Below, piece after piece: positions 10,378-23,669 of a stretch of 64,000 nt of DNA (position 1 is its first letter; each line of letters begins with the position of its first letter). The stretch lies in contig JAWQEG010001225.1 in the NCBI GenBank assembly GCA_033782935.1, forward strand, positions 585,001 to 649,000, written 5' to 3'. The notes beneath the pieces were generated by a model. That model did not search any database. It was not told the origin of the DNA and saw only the letters and a program-made list of their open reading frames with translations. The position numbers were made by a program, and so were the translations under genes. Source of the stretch: Petrolisthes cinctipes. Lineage: Eukaryota; Arthropoda; Malacostraca; Decapoda; Porcellanidae.

Positions 10378-11233
10378 GAAGGAACTTGACCTTCTCTATC
10401 CTTACTGGACAGCAGGTAGTTGAATCAAACTGTCTAACCAACACACACAGAGAAGCTAACAATAATATTATATTGAGGGAACTTGACCTTCTCTATCCTT
10501 ACTGGACAGCAGGTAGTTGAATCAAACTGTCTAACCAACACACACAGAGAAGCTAACAATAATATTATATTGAGGGAACTTGACCTTCTCTATCCTTACT
10601 GGACAGCAGGTAGTTGAATCAAACTGTCTGACCAACACACTCAGTGAAGCTAACAATAATATTATATTGAGGGAACTTGACCTTCTCTATCCTTACTGGA
10701 CAGCAGGTAGTTGAATCAAACTGTCTGACCAACACACACAGAGAAGCTAACAATAATATTATATTGAGGGAACTTGACCTTCTCTATCCTTACTGGACAG
10801 CAGGTAGTTGAATCAAACTGTCTGACCAACACACTCAGTGAAGCTAACAATAATATTATATTGAGGGAACTTGACCTTCTCTATCCTTACTGGACAGCAG
10901 GTATTTGAATCAAACTGTCTGACCAACACACTCAGTGAAGCTAACAATAATATTATATTGAGGGAACTTGACCTTCTCTATCCTTACTGGACAGCAGGTA
11001 GTTGAATCAAACTGTCTGACCAACACACTCAGTGAAGCTAACAATAATATTATATTGAGGGAACTTGACCTTCTCTATCCTTACTGGACAGCAGGTAGTT
11101 GAATCAAACTGTCTGACCAACACACTCAGTGAAGCTAACAATAATATTATATTGAGGGAACTTGACCTTCTCTATCCTTACTGGACAGCAGGTAGTTGAA
11201 TCAAACTGTCTGACCAACACACTCAGTGAAGCT
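10378..11233. repeat. 97-bp tandem repeat (minisatellite), 9 units
   Basis: Units begin at 10378, 10475, 10572, 10669, 10766, 10863, 10960, 11057 and 11154, exactly 97 bp apart. The core is GAGGGAACTTGACCTTCTCT. Units are nearly identical, differing mainly at ACACACA/ACACTCA. The first unit is diverged at its start and the last is truncated. Module C copy 2 has only two units (56206-56383). Confidence 0.97.
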
Positions 11234-11402
11234 ATATATACATATGCATATATAAACATTTATTTATTTATATAGGTATCTTTCTGCCCATCTATTTACC
11301 ATTGATGAAATGCATTAGTTGTTGCGTGTTCATAATGATAAGAGTGGAATGGTGGTGATGACAGGTGTGACCATACACTCTACTTTGACATTTTATTCTC
11401 CT

Positions 11403-11505
11403 TGAACTAACTCCCTCCCTCGCTTTCGTTCTCACTCTCTCTCTCTCTCTCTCTCTCTCTTGCTCTCTCCCTCTCTCCATATTTGAGTAAGGCTTCGTCT
11501 CTCTC

Positions 11506-11566
<61 letters not shown>
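11403..11566. repeat. (CT)n microsatellite cluster
   Basis: Interrupted CT repeats. Arg/Glu frames on the minus strand are repeat artefacts. The equivalent tract is at 56509-56641. Confidence 0.95.
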
Positions 11567-11570
<4 letters not shown>

Positions 11571-11834
11571 GATAACACACAGGAAACCCCCATCGTTGAG
11601 GCAAAAATGAAGTGAGTTTATTTCCTCTCTCTCCAAGGTTGTCCTCACCAACGAGAACTTTTGGGTGTAAGGTTACCCTCCATACACACGGGTTTGGGAC
11701 TACAAACAATATTATAGTAAGAACAAAGGTTTTTATCCCCTTCTTTAGCCAATATATAAATATTATCAGGTGTCTCAGACCAGTTACTACACAGAAGAAA
11801 ACAAGTTATTAATAGTAATTATAACATGTACAAT

Positions 11835-11882
<48 letters not shown>

Positions 11883-12640
11883 TCCGACAAGTTATCCATT
11901 CATAGATTCTAGTGTTCTTCCCTACATTCTGAAAGTGTGTATTGTCAAGGGGGAATATGAATGTTACTATATTGATTTAACAAGTTGTAATTACACAATA
12001 ATTTACAAAGGATTAAGTTGTTCACAGTACACTGGAGTTCATAATCTAATATGTTTTATCTCTTCCTCCACTGTCCCTACGAATGACGTCATGACACTTC
12101 CTGTGTGCGTAGGTGTATGTGTGTGTTTGCTCACTACCAGATCGGAATCCATCTTGTAGTGTTGTGTTTGTATAAATCCTTCTCAACTTCAGCATTACAG
12201 TGCTTCAATCTCTGGAGTTTATTATCAAGAAGAACCTTCCACATATTGGGTAAAGTGTTTTGTTGCTACTATTAATTAAATCCTACACTCAACTATTTTG
12301 GATTGTCTTCCTTTGAAATGCTCTGTATTTCTTCATAATCTCTCCCTCTCTTTATCACTTCATATCTTTCCTCTCCTATATTCTTTGGTCAGGTTTCTTC
12401 TGTGTCAACATACATTCTTTTCTGTACTGAACAGTTCCACCTTGCAATCCTCCCTTAATTCTTCTTTGAGTAATAATAGGTACACTTGGACATTGTGAAC
12501 CAATACTACCAACATTACCATCACATTGTCAGGTGATATTTTAATATTTAATATCGATCATAATAAGTTATTGGAGACCAATTAAGTTTTAATAAATACA
12601 GTAATGGTAATATTAGGAATGTATAGTAAGCCCCTGACAG
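11567..12640. other. non-coding segment shared by modules C and X, with (TG)n
   Basis: The roughly 500 bp from 11567 to 12100 recur at 36853-37390, 46775-46990 and 56642-57185. A (TG)n run lies at 11836-11881. Conservation among copies reflects duplication; frames are short and unsupported. No recognisable gene. Confidence 0.7.
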
Positions 12641-12670
12641 ATGGAGCCTCGCCCAGGTCCCTGAGTTTAA

Positions 12671-12765
12671 GGGGGTGCGGGAGTAGGGGACAGGCTTTCT
12701 ACCCACGCCAGGGAGGGACAGGCTTGGCGTGGGTAGAAAGTCTGTCTCCTATTCCCGCACCCCCC
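12671..12765. repeat. long inverted repeat (hairpin), about 40-bp arms
   Basis: The left arm 12671-12710 (starts GGGGGTGCGGGAG) and the right arm 12725-12765 are reverse complements with about three mismatches around a 14-nt loop. The arms include CTTTCTACCCACGCCA and its complement. Module C copy 2 has the same structure at 57765-57859 with about two mismatches. Confidence 0.95.
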
Positions 12766-12927
12766 TAAATCCCCCCCAAGCCTGTCTCCTTTTCCTGCAC
12801 CCCCCTAAATCCCCCCCAAGCCTGTCCCCCTACTCCTGCACCCCTCTAACACCCCAACAAGCCTGTCCCCCTACTCCCGCACCCCCCTGAACCCCCCCCC
12901 CCAAACCTGTCCCCCTATTCCCGCACC
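12766..12927. repeat. C-rich tandem repeat following the hairpin
   Basis: About four imperfect units of roughly 42-45 bp, each of the form AAGCCTGTCCCCCTACTC plus a C-rich tail, which repeat the sequence of the right hairpin arm. The opposite strand is G-rich. The same array is at 57860-58022. Confidence 0.85.
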
Positions 12928-13588
12928 CACTTAATTAAAACTGTTTACTGAGGGGTTACTACCATGGCTGGGCACCATGGTGGGGAGTTGGGCTGGCCTG
13001 GCTGACGTTCGGGAGAGTATCTCATCAGAGATAGATACCAGAACAGAAACCCTGCAACTTTATTTTATTTTATTTTTGTTTTAACATTCTACGGTAAAAT
13101 GGTAAACAAATAATAACATTGGCAAGTGTTCCACTAAGAACACATATTATTATAACCTGATTATTATACTTATTATAACCTAACTCACTCACACTATTAC
13201 AGTGCTACACACACATTAACACACATACAGTATATAAAACCAATAGAGGCTTTGCTCTATGTCTTTCATGTATGTTTATCTTTTCTTGTAACACTACATG
13301 ATCATATTTTCTCTGTATGTGTGACATGTATTATTTTATTGCATTATATTTTGTCTAATAACATGAGAGAAAAAGATTATTACTTATATCTTTATATTTT
13401 AATTAAGTATTAATTAACATTTCAGTATGAACATAATACATCTAGCATGCAGTATGTGTGTTCTTTTAAATCACTGTTTGGGATATGAAACTCTTATTTT
13501 CATATTGTCTATCAGTAATATTGTTTAGTGTAGGTAAAAAGAGTATATATTATTCCTTACTGTTATAGCAAGGTGATGTAGAAAGTTT

Positions 13589-13590
<2 letters not shown>
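12928..13590. other. non-coding segment of module C shared with module X
   Basis: AT-rich. The part at about 13225-13560 recurs at 36350-36730, 46315-46700 and 58310-58665. No gene is visible. Confidence 0.7.
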
Positions 13591-13629
<39 letters not shown>

Positions 13630-13648
13630 GATGTCTGTGTTTCTATGT

Positions 13649-13712
<64 letters not shown>

Positions 13713-13722
13713 TTCTATGTAA

Positions 13723-13777
<55 letters not shown>

Positions 13778-13804
13778 GCTGTCTGTGTTTCTATGTAACA
13801 CACA

Positions 13805-13863
<59 letters not shown>

Positions 13864-13882
13864 GCTGTCTGTGTTTCTATGT

Positions 13883-13957
<75 letters not shown>
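13591..13957. repeat. composite (CT)n array with a 24-bp spacer motif
   Basis: Blocks of (CT)n separated by recurring spacers of the form GTTGATGTCTGTGTTTCTAT. Five CT blocks are present. The 165-aa Arg/Glu frame on the minus strand is a repeat artefact. The counterpart is 58681-59060. Confidence 0.95.
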
Positions 13958-13963
<6 letters not shown>

Positions 13964-14067
13964 GTGGAAATGTCCTGATAATGTGAAAACGATAAATATA
14001 TTAGTTTATTTTTTGGATACATCCTGTGATAAGTCTTGCAAGCAGTCTTATGTACTGTGGAATGGGG

Positions 14068-14094
14068 GGTTAGGTTAGGTTAGGTTAGGTTAGG
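14068..14094. repeat. interstitial TTAGG telomere-type repeat
   Basis: About five tandem TTAGG units, the arthropod telomere motif, directly before the polypurine tract. Also at 59171-59197. Confidence 0.9.
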
Positions 14095-15000
14095 TGTGTG
14101 TGGGGAAGGAGAGAGGAAGGAGAGAGTGATGGGGGTGTGAGGGGAAGGAGAGAGGGTAGGATTGAGGGTAGGATGTGTGAGGGGAAGGAGAGAGGAAGGA
14201 TGGAGGGTAGGATGTGTGAGAGGAAGGAGAGAGGAAGGATGTGTGAGGGGAAGGAGAGAGGAAGGATGGAGGGTAGGATGTGTGAGGGGTAGGATAGAGG
14301 AAGGATGTGTGAGGGGAAGGAAAGAGGAAGGAGAGAGGGTAGGATGGAGGGTAGGATGTGTGAGAGGAAGGAGAGAGGAAGGATGTGTGAGGGGAAGGAA
14401 AGAGGAAGGAGAGAGGGTAGGATTGAGGGTGGGATGTGTGAGGGGAAGGAGAGAGGAAGGAGAGAGGGTAGGATGGAGGGTAGGATGTGTGAGAGGAAGG
14501 AGAGAGGAAGGATGTGTGAGGGGAAGGAAAGAGTAAGGATGGAGGGGAAGGGAGAAGATGTGTAGGGAAAGGAAGGGAAAGGAAGGGTAGGTAGGGTAAA
14601 GGAAGGGAGGGTAGAGGAGGAGTAGGAAAGGGAAGGGAAGGGTAGATAGGGTAAAATAAAGGGAGGGAGAAGAGGAGTAGGGAAGGGAGGGAAGAATAGG
14701 GAGGGGAAGGGAGAATAGGGGTAGGGAAGGGAAGGGAAGGGTAGGGTAGGTATGGTAAAAGAAGGGAAGGGAGAGGGAGGGGAAGGGAAGGGAAGGGTAG
14801 GGTAGGTATGGTAAAGGAAGGGGAGGGAGAGGGAGGGTACAGAAGGAGAAGGGAGAAAAGGTGTAGGAAAGTGAGGGAAGGAGAGGGATAGGGAAGAATA
14901 GGTAGGGTAAAGGAAGGGAGGGAGAGGGACGAATAAGAGAATGTAAAGGAGGGAAGAGAAGGAAGGATAAGAGACGTTAAAGCAGGGGAAGGGATAAAAA
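14095..15000 (+). repeat. roughly 900-bp polypurine tract
   Basis: The plus strand is almost purely G+A, with T mainly in recurrent ATGTGTGAG words. The first half uses units like AGGAAGGATGTGTGAGGGGA, the second half GGGAAGGGAAGGGTAGG. Ser/Pro/Leu frames on the minus strand (about 310 aa) are artefacts. The counterpart is 59200-59990. Confidence 0.95.
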
Positions 15001-15188
15001 ATGAATGTATACAACACAATACAAACAGTAACAGATCAGTTGGTCCTTTAGAGGCTGTTTTGATTCTAAGGTGCTAACTACTAGTAGATATAATGAATAA
15101 AATAGTAATGATAATAATAATAATGAATAAAATAATCCTTGCAACAAATCTTGAACCATTACAAGAAAAGGTACCAAAATTGGGTTTC

Positions 15189-15219
<31 letters not shown>

Positions 15220-15560
15220 ACTGGACCAAGACCAATTGAAGGTGTAATATACGCATGATTCATTGGATCACTTTGATTCCATTGAAGTATACCAACAAAC
15301 AGGACCACATTAACATAAATAATAGTGTTCTGTTGCTTGGAATAGTGTGGAGGAATCAGTTGTTCCAGATTTACCAACACTGTACTACTCCTCTTTAACT
15401 TCCTGGCTATCTGTTGGTATATTTCTAAAGCCACTTTATTTATTTATTAATATAAGTAACAAGGAAGCACTACCATCTTGTATTACCATTATAATGTTAT
15501 ATTTCATTCAATATAATTTAATGTAAAATATAACATTGTGCAAAATCTTATTATAGTAAA
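15001..15560. other. non-coding segment with (GTT)n
   Basis: Unique-looking sequence within module C, with a (GTT)n run at 15191-15219 (shorter in copy 2). No supported gene. Confidence 0.7.
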
Positions 15561-15955
15561 CACACACATACACACACACACATATCCTAATAGTATACAC
15601 ACATATGTATTAACACACACACATACACTAATAGTATACACACGTATGTATTAACACACACACATACACTAATAGTATACACACATATGTATTAACACAC
15701 ACACACATGCACTAATAGTATACACACATATGTATTAACACACACACATACACTAATAGTATACACACGTATGTATTAACACACACACATACACTAATAG
15801 TATACACACGTATGTATTAACACACACACATACCCTAATAGTATACACACATATGTATTAACACACACACATACCCTAATAGTATACACACATATGTATT
15901 AACACACACACATACCCTAATAGTATACACACATACGTATTAACACACACACACA
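15561..15955. repeat. 41-bp satellite-like tandem repeat, about 9 units
   Basis: Units of 41 bp with the core CTAATAGTATACACAC then ATATGTATTAACACAC. TAGTATAC recurs at 15591, 15632, 15673 and onward. Copy 2 has about six units at 60541-60815. Related units reappear after NL3 at 19164-19465, so NL3 sits inside this array. Confidence 0.95.
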
Positions 15956-18900
15956 CACCCGTCCGAGGTCACCGAGGCCGTATGTGTGACACGGCGCTCG
16001 TCTTGGTAGCCAGGGTCAGCTTGTTGACCCCTCACCCCTCATCTACCTTCATCTACCAAGTGCCACACATTAAGAAGAATACTAAACTATCAAAATGAGG
16101 CCCAACAATCTGTCAACCAACCAACACACTGGCTTGAAGATAATCCGTTAGCACTAAACTCTCTCAAACGAGGAGCTGGCTACTCACCACCTGCCGTAAT
16201 AGGTCACCTGAAAGCTATTGGTCCATTTCACAATAGAAGTCGCAAACAGGGGAAAAACCGACAGAATAAGATTCGTGTAATCAGCAGTACAAAAAAGAGG
16301 AAAATGCGTAGTGTGGTGAAACCGTACAAAGTGATAGAAGTTCCCCGCCTCTGGTATGACCTCCCCTCTGTGTTCCTATCGAACGTGACCTTACTATGTA
16401 ACAAATTTGACGAACTGGTGAATACAGAGAACACGTTCAGTGCTGATATAGTTTGTGTTACGGAAGCCTGGTAAGTTATACCAGAGTTGTGTGCCATTGA
16501 AAATTACGACCTATTCCACTGTCTTAGAACCCCAAAACGAGGAGGTGGACTTGTGATGTTTACACACACAAAGTACAAAGCCGAGCGCCTGAACGTTAAA
16601 ACCCCCAGGGAACTTGAGGTCATGTGGGTAAAATTAACACTGCCATGTCACTCTCGCCACACTGCCTCCATCATTTGTGGTTTGGTGTATCACCCCACAC
16701 GTGCACCCACCCATGCCCTACTCGTTGACCACATCATCGACACCTGTGACACGCTATAGGCAAGATATCAATCTTCTAAAATGGTTATATGTGGTGACTT
16801 CAACCAACTAGATACAAAAGGAATAGAAGCCCAACTGATCATCACCCAGATTGTCAACTTTCCCACCCACGAACAAAACACCCTAGACCTCATTATCACT
16901 GACCTGGCAGACCAGTAACTACCACCTCAACAACTGCCACCCGTGGGAAGAAGCAACCATCTCTCCATGTTTTGGGCCCCTGCCACTACCACCTCCCACC
17001 ACCAAGATGACCATACCACCAAGATATGCAACCCTACACCTGACTCTGCTATCAGACAGTGTGGACAGTGGCTGATACAGTACCTGTGGACTGAGGTACT
17101 AACTGTTAGTGACGTTGACAGGAAGTGGGAGAATTACCAAACTACTATCACTCAGGCCTACTACCACTTCTTTCCTACCATGGATAACACCACCGATTAA
17201 GAGGCTGATGGAGCAGCACAACAAGGCGTTCTATAATGACAGGAGGAGGTATAACACAAGCTGCACAACAACGTCATCACAGAAATTAAAGCTGCCAAGG
17301 TGTACTACCCAACAAAAATTCACCACCTTAAACAAACCAACATCAATCAGTAGTACAACAAACTAAAGGACCTGTGTGGGATGGTGAAAAAGTCACCTTC
17401 TATTCCCTGTGTTGACGGACATACCAGCCAGGAAGTAGCTAATCTTATCAATGACCATTTTGCCAGGATCTGTCAAACCCTGCCCAGACTGGACTCAGCC
17501 CAATTACCAGCTTACCTACCCTCCATCCCTCCCCCACACATTAATGAGCACGAGGTCTACTATAAGCTCTTAATTAAGCTATAAGCTCAAACGCTCCACT
17601 ACCCATATTGACCTTCCCGTGAGCTTGCTGTTGAGCTTGCAAAACCCATTTGTTCAATAATTAATGCATCACTTAGTTAGAGTAAATGCCCACAGGATTG
17701 GAAGACAGCTTCCGTTACTCCAATACCAAAAGTTTCAAAACCCCAGTCACTTAATCAATTAAGACCCATTGCCATAACCCCCCTCCCGAGCCTGTTATGT
17801 GAAAGCTTTGTGTTCGACTGAGTTTCAGCCAACATCTCAAATGCAATTGACCCCCAACAATTTTGAAATATGAAGTCATCATCAACCACCCATTGTTTCA
17901 TAAGCCTGCTACACTTTATATACAGTAACCTGAAAAAAAGAAAGACCTCAGTTGCCCTTACATTCATAGATTTCAGAAAGGCTATTGATATAGTAGACCA
18001 TATTGTAGTACTATGGAAAGCTCTTGATATGGGAGTGGAGCCCAGTCTAGTGGCATGGCTGGCAAACTTCCTGTGTGACAGTCGTCAGGCAGTGCGTCAC
18101 CAGGGTGCAGTATCTATACACTAACATCTCCCGTGTGGTGTGCCCCAGGGGACCAAGATGGGACCCCTGTGCTTCCTCATCCTAATCAATGACACCTTAA
18201 CTGACACAATTTTTCACTGGAAATATGTGGATGACTCAACCGTTGGGACAGTCATCAATAACTTGTCTCCTGACTACCACCTCCTGCAACAACACCTCAC
18301 CAACCTCCAGACGTGGACCAACAATAACAACGTCTCCATCAACCACGGCAAGACAGTAGTGATGCAGTTTCATACGGCTACCACACCACCACCACCACCA
18401 GTGATAACACTAGGATAGCAACAACTACAAATAGTGGACACCACCAAGCTATTAGGTGTCATGCTGGATGACAAACTGAACTCGAAAAGTCATATCAGCA
18501 CCATCATCCAGTCAGCCACATACCGCCTGTATATACTAAGACGACTCAAGTCCCTAGGCACACCCCAAAAGGAGCTGGTAGGAATCCACCACACCTTCAT
18601 CATCCCCAAGCTGACATACGCCTCCCCTGCCAGACTCAGAGGCAGCAGCTGGAGGGGGTACAAAAGAGGGCATGTCATATCATTCTGGGTACGGCATACA
18701 CCACCTACCAACAAGCCCTGGATACCCTCAGAATACCATATCTTGTCACCAGACACCAGCAGCTCCTCTGTGACTTCAGTAAACAGTTGCTAATCCACCC
18801 ACGCCATAGAGACCTCCTCCCACCCACCATTCCCAAAACCCGACACATCCGTCACTACAACCTACTCAAACCCATCAGAGCTAGGACAGACAGATACAAA

Positions 18901-19163
18901 AATAGTCCCATCCCCACAATAGTCTCTCTAATAAACCAAAAGCACATGTAAATATTTGTACTATGTCCATGTGTGAGTGAACATGCGTGATTGTAATTGT
19001 GTACGTCTGTGTGTTGGTTTGGTATTTGTTTATGTCTGTTCATTTATATGTATCTATAAAGTATAACCTATTTGCATCACCATTTTACAATGTATATTTT
19101 CAGCCCTTGGCTGCCTGTACCAAATAAACATTTTATTATTATTAATATTATTATTATTATTAT
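15956..19163 (+). mobile_element. NL3 copy 1: CR1/L2-like non-LTR retrotransposon
   Basis: 5' leader, then endonuclease and reverse transcriptase remnants, a stop at 18949, a 3' untranslated region with AATAAA at 19123-19128, and a terminal (TTA)n at 19132-19163. Such short 3' microsatellite tails are typical of CR1/L2-type elements. It is flanked on both sides by the same satellite-like array. Confidence 0.8.
16090..18951 (+). pseudogene. NL3 ORF2 remnant (endonuclease + reverse transcriptase)
   Basis: The endonuclease runs from about 16370 (FDELVNTENTFSADIVCVTEAW split by a TAA at 16472) through GGGLVMFTHTKYKAE to GDFNQLDTKG near 16795. The RT shows TFIDFRKAIDIVDH near 17967, GVPQGTKMGPLCFLILIND near 18140 and the catalytic KYVDDSTVG near 18215. 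The thumb has LLGVMLDDKLNSKSHIS, and the frame ends in LINQKHM before the stop at 18949. Many stops and frameshifts are present; several (such as TAA 16472) also occur in copy 2. A 20-bp gap near 18630 is private to this copy. Confidence 0.8.
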
Positions 19164-19465
19164 ACCAAAATGTTATACACATATATGTATTAACACATAC
19201 ACACACACACATACCTAATAGAATACACACACATATGTATTAACACACATACTCATACATACACACACGTATGTATTAATACACATACTCATACATACAC
19301 ACACATATGTATTAACACACACGCATACACACACGTATGTATTAACACACATACATACACATACCCTAATAGCATACACACGTATGTATTAACACATATA
19401 CACACACATACCCTAATAGTATACACACATATGTATTAACACACACACATATACACAAACAGAAT
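19164..19465. repeat. satellite-like ACACATATGTATTAAC array
   Basis: Variable units related to the 41-bp array at 15561-15955. Same at 63639-63935. Confidence 0.9.
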
Positions 19466-19576
19466 GGTAACAGTAGTAATAACTCAACCTTTACTTATCA
19501 TGGTGTGAACACTTTTACTAAGTTGTATAGATTAGTGAACAGGAAGTTGATGTTGTTGTTTCATTAGAGAGAGAGA

Positions 19577-19830
19577 GTTGTGTGTGTTGGCATGGGTGTG
19601 TGTGCCTGTGTGTGTACATCTGTGTGCCTGTGTGCGTACATCTGTGTGCCTGTGTGTGTACATCTGTGTGCCGATGTGTGTACATCTGTGTGCCTGTGTG
19701 TGTACATCTGTGTGCTAGTGTGTGTGCGTGCCTGTGAGTGTACGTGCGTGTGTGTACGTGTGTGCCTGTGCATGCATGCATGCGTGTGTGTTCGTGCATG
19801 CGTGCACGTGTTTGTGGGTGGGGGGGGGGA
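19577..19830. repeat. 20-bp minisatellite and (TGTG/CATG) variants
   Basis: Units of GTGTGTACATCTGTGTGCCT repeated about seven times, then degenerate TG-rich sequence and a G run at 19820-19829. The Cys/Val and His/Thr frames are artefacts. Confidence 0.9.
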
Positions 19831-20040
19831 GCTGATCAAGGCGGTAGAATAATATGTATATGGATAATTAACATTAATCACTGGTTCTGATCTGTGATCA
19901 CAATATAATTAATAATTAATTATTGTATTAGTCGTTGGTGAATCTGACATTACATGATAACATTAATATTAATATATTAACATACACCTTTATATGTAGA
20001 GTGCTCAGGGACATCTGAAAAACTGTACATGTTTCCAATA
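19831..20040. other. short AT-rich non-coding gap
   Basis: AT-rich, no frame and no recognised repeat. Confidence 0.6.
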
Positions 20041-20626
20041 TTAATATACACCTTTATATGTATAGTGCTAACCTAACCTAACCTAACCTTTATATGTATA
20101 GTGCTAACCTAACCTAACCTAACCTTTATATGTATAGTGCTAACCTAACCTAACCTAACCTTTATATGTATAGTGCTAACCTAACCTAACCTAACCTTTA
20201 TATGTATAGTGCTAACCTAACCTAACCTAACCTTTATATGTATAGTGCTAACCTAACCTAACCTAACCTTTATATGTATAGTGCTAACCTAACCTAACCT
20301 AACCTTTATATGTATAGTGCTAACCTAACCTAACCTAACCTTTATATATACAGTCCTAACCTAACCTATCCTTTATATGTAATCCTAACCTAACCTAACC
20401 TAATTCTTTATATGTAGTCCTAACCTAACCTAACCTAACCTAACCTTTATATATACAGTCCTAACCTAACCTAACCTAACCTTTATATGTATAGTGCTAA
20501 CCTAACCTAACCTAACCTAACATTTATATATACAGTCCTAACCTAACCTAACCTAACCTAACCTAACCTTTATATATACAGTCCTAACCTAACCTAACCT
20601 AACCTAACCTAACCTTTATATGTACA
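20041..20626. repeat. 36-bp minisatellite containing CCTAA telomere-type repeats
   Basis: Units of 36 bp made of CTTTATATGTATAGTGC plus three to four AACCT units; successive TTTATATG starts at 20053 and 20089. About 14 units. Distal units diverge (TATATACAGTCC) and carry more AACCT copies, up to six. Confidence 0.95.
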
Positions 20627-20925
20627 GTCCTCAGGGTCTGGTTGGACATCTGAAACAACGGGTGAAGTTCCACTAGACCGGTCCATCTGTGGCCTGGTGG
20701 TCACAAAGGAAAGGTAAGTAACACACACAGACAACACATTGACCTATTTACTGGTCCAAGTGTTCTTATCCCTACCCATTATCACTTTCAACACACACAC
20801 ACACACAGACACACACAGATAATAATCTATATCTATAAAAGAGAGGCGTCTGTCTGTGTGTGTCTGTCTGTGTGTGTTTGTCTGTGTGAACTTTTCTCCC
20901 AAAACAAAGAAATAGACGAAACAAA

Positions 20926-22675
<1,750 letters not shown>

Positions 22676-23020
22676 TTGGTTCGCCTCATGATCACACGTG
22701 GTTCGGGATTCAAGATTCTAGGTGGTTCAACATTGCCAACGCTAAGTTATATACTGTACGTGGAAGTGAAGCCAACTGTACATGAAAACTCCACATTTCG
22801 AAGATTACAATATCCTCTGAAGCTGTCATATGGAATGACTATTAATAAGAGCCAAGGTCAAACCATGATATCTATAGGGCTTGATCTCTTTGAAAATCCA
22901 GCCTTCACACATGGGCATCTCTATGTTGCACTTTTACGTGTTGGAAATGCAGAGACCATCTATATATTGACTCTAAACCAGAAGACAAAAAAATTTGTGT
23001 ACACTGAAGTTTTGCAATGA
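22676..23020 (+). pseudogene. Helitron PIF1-type helicase, C-terminal fragment
   Basis: About 114 codons. The recognisable part is FRRLQYPLKLSYGMTINKSQ followed by GQTM, then HGHLYVALLRVGNAE. This corresponds to the last helicase motifs (the TINKSQGQT and YVALSRV signatures) of Helitron RepHel proteins. The Walker motifs and Rep nuclease are missing. The listed start is arbitrary, since the fragment is 5'-truncated. Confidence 0.85.
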
Positions 23021-23094
23021 AAGTTTGACCACAACACAGAAAAGTTTATGCTGTTTATGTTATATACAGGTTTTTTCAGTACATTCTTTACCCG

Positions 23095-23149
23095 CCGCAC
23101 TACGACATCAGTTTAAAAATTGTTTTTTTAAGCTGATGTCGTAGTGCGG
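23095..23149. repeat. hairpin between inverted helicase copies
   Basis: CCGCACTACGACATCAG (23095-23111) and its exact complement (23133-23149), extended by a mismatch and an A/T stretch. This gives a roughly 24-bp stem with a short A/T loop. It separates the forward helicase fragment from its inverted copy. Confidence 0.95.
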
Positions 23150-23150
23150 T

Positions 23151-23265
23151 TTAGAGTCAATATATAGATGTTCTCTGCATTTCCAACACGTAAAAGTGCA
23201 ACATAGAGCTGCCCATGAGCGAAGGCTGGATTTTCAGAGAGATCAAGGCCTATAGAAAGGCCTTA
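23151..23265 (-). pseudogene. inverted second copy of the helicase fragment
   Basis: The minus strand reads GGCCTTGATCTCTCTGAAAA and onward to the words for HGQLYVALLRVGNAE, nearly matching 22880-22982. With the hairpin it forms a large imperfect palindrome. Confidence 0.85.
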
Positions 23266-23669
23266 AGAAAATAAAGAAAACGCGGCGTGTAAACGATTGA
23301 GCAAAAAACCTTGTACAGTTGCGGTCAATAATAATCATCCATCATGGGTATCTCAAACAATTTATTGTCTAATGTTTTTAAGTTCACATATGATGTTATT
23401 GTTTTAAGTAGTGTGTAGCTGCTTGTATTAAATTAAAAGATAGTAGTTAACATATTTATTGGAAAGATTATCATCTAAGGAACAGAGGGAAGCTGTCAAA
23501 CTCTTGTGTGAGTTACCCCTATATGGATGATTATATATGGCTGCGACTCTATGTAAACCATGCTGAAAAACAAAAATAAAAAAATTAATTGTTGTTACTC
23601 CTCCTTCTGGCACCGTACCTAACCACTTCAAGTTTGGTTGGACCAGCGAAGCGGGCCGGCTACAGCTAG

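Larger units (their letters stand above)
8259..19523. repeat. module C copy 1 (large duplicated block)
   Basis: Collinear with 54557-64000 over nearly its whole length, with nearly identical sequence in most parts. Differences are tandem-repeat copy numbers, a replaced segment at about 8690-9530, and small indels. The duplicated partner runs off the window end, so the right boundary at 19523 is a minimum. Confidence 0.9.

Noticed and set aside
10378..11233. CRISPR-like regular array
   Set aside because: The 97-bp units are contiguous and nearly identical, with no variable spacers, in a eukaryotic context.
11506..11709. Conserved small frame MFVVPNPCVWRVTLHPK, present in several copies
   Set aside because: Its conservation is explained by segmental duplication, and it runs into a (GA)n artefact. 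No homology was recognised.
12671..12765. microRNA precursor
   Set aside because: The arms are near-perfect, G/C-rich and continuous with a tandem array. Nothing by eye favours a miRNA over a foldback repeat.
13525..14022. Arg/Glu-repeat protein, 165 aa
   Set aside because: A translation of (GA)n; the same pattern recurs at every CT/GA microsatellite.
14085..15019. 310-aa Ser/Pro/Leu/Phe minus-strand frames (also 59183-60014)
   Set aside because: Produced by the polypurine tract; several frames are open at once, as expected for low-complexity DNA.
16090..18951. Host gene with reverse-transcriptase-like domain
   Set aside because: The motifs, 3' (TTA)n tail and broken frames are those of a CR1/L2-like retrotransposon.
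20041..20626. True chromosome end
   Set aside because: Unique and mobile-element sequence continues on both sides, so this is interstitial.
23095..23149. Rho-independent terminator
   Set aside because: The window is eukaryotic, and the stem-loop lies inside a Helitron inverted duplication.
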